Of a DNA stretch of 64,000 bases, positions 60,985 through 64,000 are shown piece by piece; within the stretch, counting starts at the first letter, position 1, and every line of letters begins with the position of its first letter. The stretch lies in NCBI RefSeq assembly GCF_002813135.1, contig NZ_PHTY01000001.1, positions 2,227,501 through 2,291,500 on the forward strand, given 5' to 3'. Origin of the DNA: Ulvibacter sp. MAR_2010_11. Its GTDB lineage: Bacteria; Bacteroidota; Bacteroidia; Flavobacteriales; Flavobacteriaceae. The translations under genes and the position numbers were made by a program. Under the pieces are notes generated by a model, which did no database searches, had not been told where the DNA came from, and saw only the letters and a list, made by a program, of their open reading frames with translations.

Positions 60985-61542
60985 ATGGTACTCTTTAAAT
61001 TTATAATTGGATTAGGAATTATGGCTCTTGCCTTGTTTGGATGTAATTCTGAAGAATCGCTACAACGTTATTTGGTAGACAAACAAGAGGACAACAACTT
61101 TGTAAAGGTCGATTTGGCTACTAGTTTGCTTCAAAGCGAGAATGCACAGTTTACTAAGGAAGAGCGGGACATTTTGAACACAGTTAAGAAAATAAATGTA
61201 GTTGCCTATCCTGTAAAGCAGGGCAATATGGTTGAGTACGAAGCAGAAAAGGCCAAATTGAACACTATAATTGCACAGGAGCAATATAAGACGCTTATTA
61301 AGTACGGCTCCAATAACAAGGGTGCTACATTGAAGTATTTAGGCGAAGAAGACGCGATAGACGAATTAATTGTATTTGCAAGCGACGATGAAAGGGGTTT
61401 TGCAATATTCCGATTGTTGGGAGATAATATGAGGCCGGATAGTATGCTGAAATTAATGAACTCCATAAACAGTGGTGATATTGATGCTTCGAAGCTTAAA
61501 AGTATCGGAGAATTATTCGGTACAAAAGGCGACAGTATCTAA
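60985..61542 (+). CDS. DUF4252 lipoprotein, paralogue of the preceding gene
   Basis: 185 residues. Lipoprotein signal with the lipidated Cys in ALALFGCNSEE. The DUF4252 pattern is conserved (NFVKVDLATSLLQSEN, ERDILNTVKKINVVAY, IVFASDDERGFAIFRLLGDNMRP, ending with a KLKSIGELF helix), but the sequence has diverged from the soluble neighbour. One membrane-anchored and one free periplasmic DUF4252 protein in one operon suggests they interact (inference). A terminator follows. Confidence 0.82.
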   Translation: MVLFKFIIGLGIMALALFGCNSEESLQRYLVDKQEDNNFVKVDLATSLLQSENAQFTKEERDILNTVKKINVVAYPVKQGNMVEYEAEKAKLNTIIAQEQYKTLIKYGSNNKGATLKYLGEEDAIDELIVFASDDERGFAIFRLLGDNMRPDSMLKLMNSINSGDIDASKLKSIGELFGTKGDSI

Positions 61543-61561
61543 AAATGAGTTTATTACCAAT

Positions 61562-61590
61562 AAAAAGGTTCCGTTTACGGAGCCTTTTTT
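61562..61590 (+). terminator. Terminator of the second sigma factor operon
   Basis: AAAGGTTCCG and CGGAGCCTTT arms (one G-T pair), 4-nt loop (about TTTA), T6 tail, 20 bp after the stop. Confidence 0.9.
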
Positions 61591-61748
61591 GTTTTTGGTC
61601 GAAAACCAATTTCTCTTAACACCTTATTAAGAGGTCTGGTATGTACTTTGTACTTACTAAGGGGAATGATTTATAAAATGGTCCCCGCATTTATGAATCG
61701 TTTCTTACAACCAGAGACCCCTGTTTTGTGAGGGATAGGTTGAAAAGC

Positions 61749-61775
61749 AAAAAGGCTTCCATTTGGAAGCCTTTT
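61749..61775 (-). terminator. Terminator of purB
   Basis: AAAAAGGCTTCC and GGAAGCCTTTTT arms with a 4-nt loop, 5 bp after the purB stop. A/T runs on both sides allow function on both strands. Confidence 0.92.
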
Positions 61776-61779
61776 TCAA

Positions 61780-63123
61780 TTAGATTCCGGTATAATTTCC
61801 GGGGGTGATAGCACGCATTTCTTTTTTAACGGCTTCAGGAATTTCCAATGTCTCAATAAAATTTGCGATAGAAGTCTTATTTATTTTTTCGTTGGTCCGT
61901 GTAAGTCCTTTTAAGGCTTCATACGGATTGGGATATCCTTCTCTACGTAAAATAGTTTGAATGGCTTCAGCAACTACGGCCCAATTATTTTCAAGATCTT
62001 CAGCAAATTTTGCTTCGTTCAACAATAATTTGTTCAGTCCTTTCAAGGTAGATTGAAACGAAATGACGGTATGTCCCATAGGCACACCAATGTTTCGCAA
62101 CACAGTACTATCAGTAAGATCACGTTGTAGCCTGCTTACCGGTAATTTTGCCGAAAGATGTTCAAATAACGCATTGGCAATCCCAAGATTCCCTTCGCTG
62201 TTTTCAAAATCTATCGGATTTACCTTGTGCGGCATTGCACTGGAGCCGACTTCTCCTTTTTTAATTTTTTGTTTGAAATACTCCATCGACACATAGGCCC
62301 AGATATCACGATCTAAATCTATAAGGATGGTATTAATGCGCTTTAAGGTATCGAACAAGGCTGCCATATGATCGTAATGCTCAATCTGAGTAGTAGGGAA
62401 GGAGTGATGCAAGCCTAAACGTTCTTGCACAAACCGGGTTCCGAAGGCTTTCCAATCGACCTTGGGATATGCCACTTTATGAGCATTAAAATTTCCTGTA
62501 GCACCTCCAAATTTGGCAGCGCTTTTTATGTCATTCAGCAAATCGAATTGCTCCTGAATTCGCACTACAAACACCTCAATTTCTTTACCTAGTCGGGTAG
62601 GAGAGGCGGGTTGTCCGTGCGTTCGTGCCAACATGGGAATATCTGCCCATTCTTTGGACAATTCTTTCAGTTTATCCAAAACAGCGAACAATTGCGGGAC
62701 ATACACTTCATTCATGGCATCTTTCAGGGAAAGCGGGATCGCTGTATTGTTGATATCCTGTGATGTAAGTCCGAAGTGGATAAATTCTTTGTATTGCTGA
62801 AGTCCGAATGCATCAAATTTTTCCTTGATAAAATATTCGACCGCCTTGACATCGTGATTGGTAATTTTTTCGGTGTTTTTAATGTGCACTGCATCTTGCA
62901 CCGAAAATTTTAAATACAAATCACGAAGGTCTGTAAATAGTTCTTTATTGAAATCTTTTAATTGCGGTAAGGGCAATTCTACCAAGGCAATAAAGTACTC
63001 AATCTCTACCTGCATGCGATAGCGTATTAGTGCCTCTTCAGAAAAGAAAGGAATTAACGATGCCGTTTTTGAAGCGTATCTGCCGTCTATAGGTGAAATT
63101 GCTTGTAATGCGTTGGTTGTCAT
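61780..63123 (-). CDS. purB: Adenylosuccinate lyase
   Basis: 447 residues, the length of the E. coli-type enzyme (456). It cleaves SAICAR in purine synthesis and adenylosuccinate to AMP. N-terminal substrate site NALQAISPIDGRYASKTASL. Conserved HFGLTSQDINNTA and ARTHGQPASPTRLGKE, and the flexible signature loop SSAMPHKVNPIDFEN with its catalytic serine. All hallmark regions are intact. A terminator follows. Together with purL it is the second purine gene in the window, in a separate transcription unit. Confidence 0.97.
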   Translation of the reverse strand: MTTNALQAISPIDGRYASKTASLIPFFSEEALIRYRMQVEIEYFIALVELPLPQLKDFNKELFTDLRDLYLKFSVQDAVHIKNTEKITNHDVKAVEYFIKEKFDAFGLQQYKEFIHFGLTSQDINNTAIPLSLKDAMNEVYVPQLFAVLDKLKELSKEWADIPMLARTHGQPASPTRLGKEIEVFVVRIQEQFDLLNDIKSAAKFGGATGNFNAHKVAYPKVDWKAFGTRFVQERLGLHHSFPTTQIEHYDHMAALFDTLKRINTILIDLDRDIWAYVSMEYFKQKIKKGEVGSSAMPHKVNPIDFENSEGNLGIANALFEHLSAKLPVSRLQRDLTDSTVLRNIGVPMGHTVISFQSTLKGLNKLLLNEAKFAEDLENNWAVVAEAIQTILRREGYPNPYEALKGLTRTNEKINKTSIANFIETLEIPEAVKKEMRAITPGNYTGI

Positions 63124-63230
63124 TGGCGTAAATTTGAAGGTGCAAAGATAATCTTTTAAGTACGAAGTACGAAGCGGGATAAGGGAAGTTTTAAGGAGAT
63201 TCTTTTCAGAAGTCGGAATGAAAAGCCTAA

Positions 63231-63824
63231 TTATGTTTGTGATTGCTGTTGCTTTTTCTGAAACCGTTCAATTTTCTGAAGGGTGTTTTTACCACGAGCC
63301 TTGTAAGCTGCAGTATTTTGATGGATATTTTCATTTATGATATGCTGAAGCTCGGGATGAATCCATTTGTATGCTGTCCCCAAAAAGTAGAGTGCGGTCA
63401 TTGCGTAGGCTTTACACGCCACTTTTTGCTCGGTTAGTAACCAGTCGAAGCAGCATTCGGTCATTACTTTTTTATGGGCTGCGGTAAAGTTGTTCCTAAG
63501 CTTAGGGTCATCTTCCTTATAGTGGGCAACCGCCAACATTTCACAAATCTTGGCCAACGGTCGCAACGCCTGATCTCTAACTACGTGTGGCAAATGCTCA
63601 AAATAGAAATCCAGATGCGGATACAGCAGCGATAATTTTTCCAGGCAAACAAATTCCAGTATCCAGGAAGCCTTATACGAAATTTCGGTTTTATCCAAAA
63701 AACAGTACTCTAACAAATCGGGAAAAGATTCGGGATGATCGAGCACCCATTGTGCCACATCCAAACGGGTTTGCCTGTAAGCTTTTGTATAACTTAATTT
63801 TTCGAAGAGTACTTCAGAAGCCAT
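63231..63824 (-). CDS. Helical protein of unknown function, HEAT-like
   Basis: 197 residues, no signal peptide. Predominantly alpha-helical with HEAT-like helix pairs (YRQTRLDVAQWVLDHPESF, ISYKASWILEFVCLEKL, AMTALYFLGTAYKWIHPEL) and a basic C-terminal tail (NTLQKIERFQKKQQQ). It starts 1 bp before the stop of the next upstream gene, so they are co-transcribed, and it lies 107 bp before purB on the same strand. A link to purine metabolism is possible but not shown. The product is presumed cytoplasmic. Confidence 0.65.
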   Translation of the reverse strand: MASEVLFEKLSYTKAYRQTRLDVAQWVLDHPESFPDLLEYCFLDKTEISYKASWILEFVCLEKLSLLYPHLDFYFEHLPHVVRDQALRPLAKICEMLAVAHYKEDDPKLRNNFTAAHKKVMTECCFDWLLTEQKVACKAYAMTALYFLGTAYKWIHPELQHIINENIHQNTAAYKARGKNTLQKIERFQKKQQQSQT

Positions 63825-63825
63825 G

Positions 63826-64000
63826 TTATAATTTTTTCAATGCATCGATTACCTTAGGAACTCCCGTGGTGGCTTTTTCAGCAAAAACAGTAATTCTTTC
63901 AGAGGAACCCATTGACGGATTGGGATCTACAAAATAGATTTCGGTGGTATAAGAAGCATATTGCACCAAACCCGCAGCCGGATAGACCTGCATAGAGGTG
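63826..64000 (-). CDS. C-terminal part of a protein of unknown function, cut by window edge
   Basis: 58 codons are visible, ending with a TAA at 63826-63828. The visible part reads TSMQVYPAAGLVQYAS, then EIYFVDPNPSMGSSERITVF and a final helix VPKVIDALKKL. The pattern is that of a small alpha/beta domain; I cannot name the family from this fragment. The stop lies 1 bp from the next start, indicating an operon with the 63231-63824 gene. Confidence 0.5.
   Translation of the reverse strand, partial: TSMQVYPAAGLVQYASYTTEIYFVDPNPSMGSSERITVFAEKATTGVPKVIDALKKL

Noticed and set aside
61591-61748. Small RNA or gene between the DUF4252 and purB terminators
   Set aside because: I see no promoter pair of the TTG-N19-TAnnTTTG type, no stable hairpin other than the two terminators and no open frame.

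Overview
The window looks like a chromosomal segment of a marine-type Flavobacteriaceae (Bacteroidota). The evidence is low GC, many secreted proteins with type IX secretion (T9SS) C-terminal sorting domains, promoters of the Bacteroidota form TTG-N19-TAnnTTTG, weak Shine-Dalgarno sequences, a 950-residue CarB, a type B L31, DUF4199/DUF4252/DUF3857 families and a TonB-dependent B12 receptor. There is no sign of a plasmid, phage, IS element, CRISPR array, tRNA or rRNA. Small duplications of neighbouring genes are frequent.

Layout. 1-5594 (-): a tightly packed run of eight genes for mostly secreted proteins of unknown function, including a thioredoxin fold without cysteines and a tandem pair of ~150-residue paralogues. 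5709-9835 (-): a LuxR-type regulator, then a LytTR response regulator, a 7TMR-DISM histidine kinase and a small degenerate kinase in one operon. 9959-12443 (-): two paralogous T9SS cargo proteins. 12613-16314 (-): purL. 16525-22593 (+): two ~970-residue paralogous T9SS proteins with CARDB and GEVED domains. 22660-26624: RsmB-like methyltransferase, a lipoprotein, and a sigma factor/anti-sigma/LTxxQ operon. 26740-27118 (+): a gene-free stretch with two predicted small RNAs that share promoter, upstream dyad, 5' end and C-rich hairpin loops. 27116-32204 (-): MsbA-like ABC exporter, phosphohexomutase, glycosyltransferase, DUF4199. 32436-34173 (+): L31 and an alternative GlmU. 34170-36781 (-): ankyrin protein, small membrane protein, peptide-binding lipoprotein. 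36981-42023: mtaB, acetyltransferase, hydrolase, lytic transglycosylase, thioredoxin-like and TPR proteins. 42234-45350 (+): rpmH and carB. 45388-51239 (+): an active and a degenerate DUF3857/transglutaminase pair, a cupredoxin and another T9SS protein. 51236-52552 (-): rmuC. 52579-57838: a vitamin B12 uptake locus, btuFCD (-) divergent from a cobalamin riboswitch plus btuB-like receptor (+). 57856-61542: S41 protease and a second sigma/anti-sigma/DUF4252 operon. 61780-64000 (-): purB and two further genes.

How the parts fit. purL, purB and carB supply nucleotide synthesis. The B12 genes form a complete outer-membrane, periplasm and inner-membrane uptake route. Two extracytoplasmic sigma modules and the LytTR operon suggest envelope sensing. 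The most unusual item is the pair of predicted small RNAs at 26795-27118. A REP-like palindromic sequence has also been incorporated, in frame, in the purL coding region.
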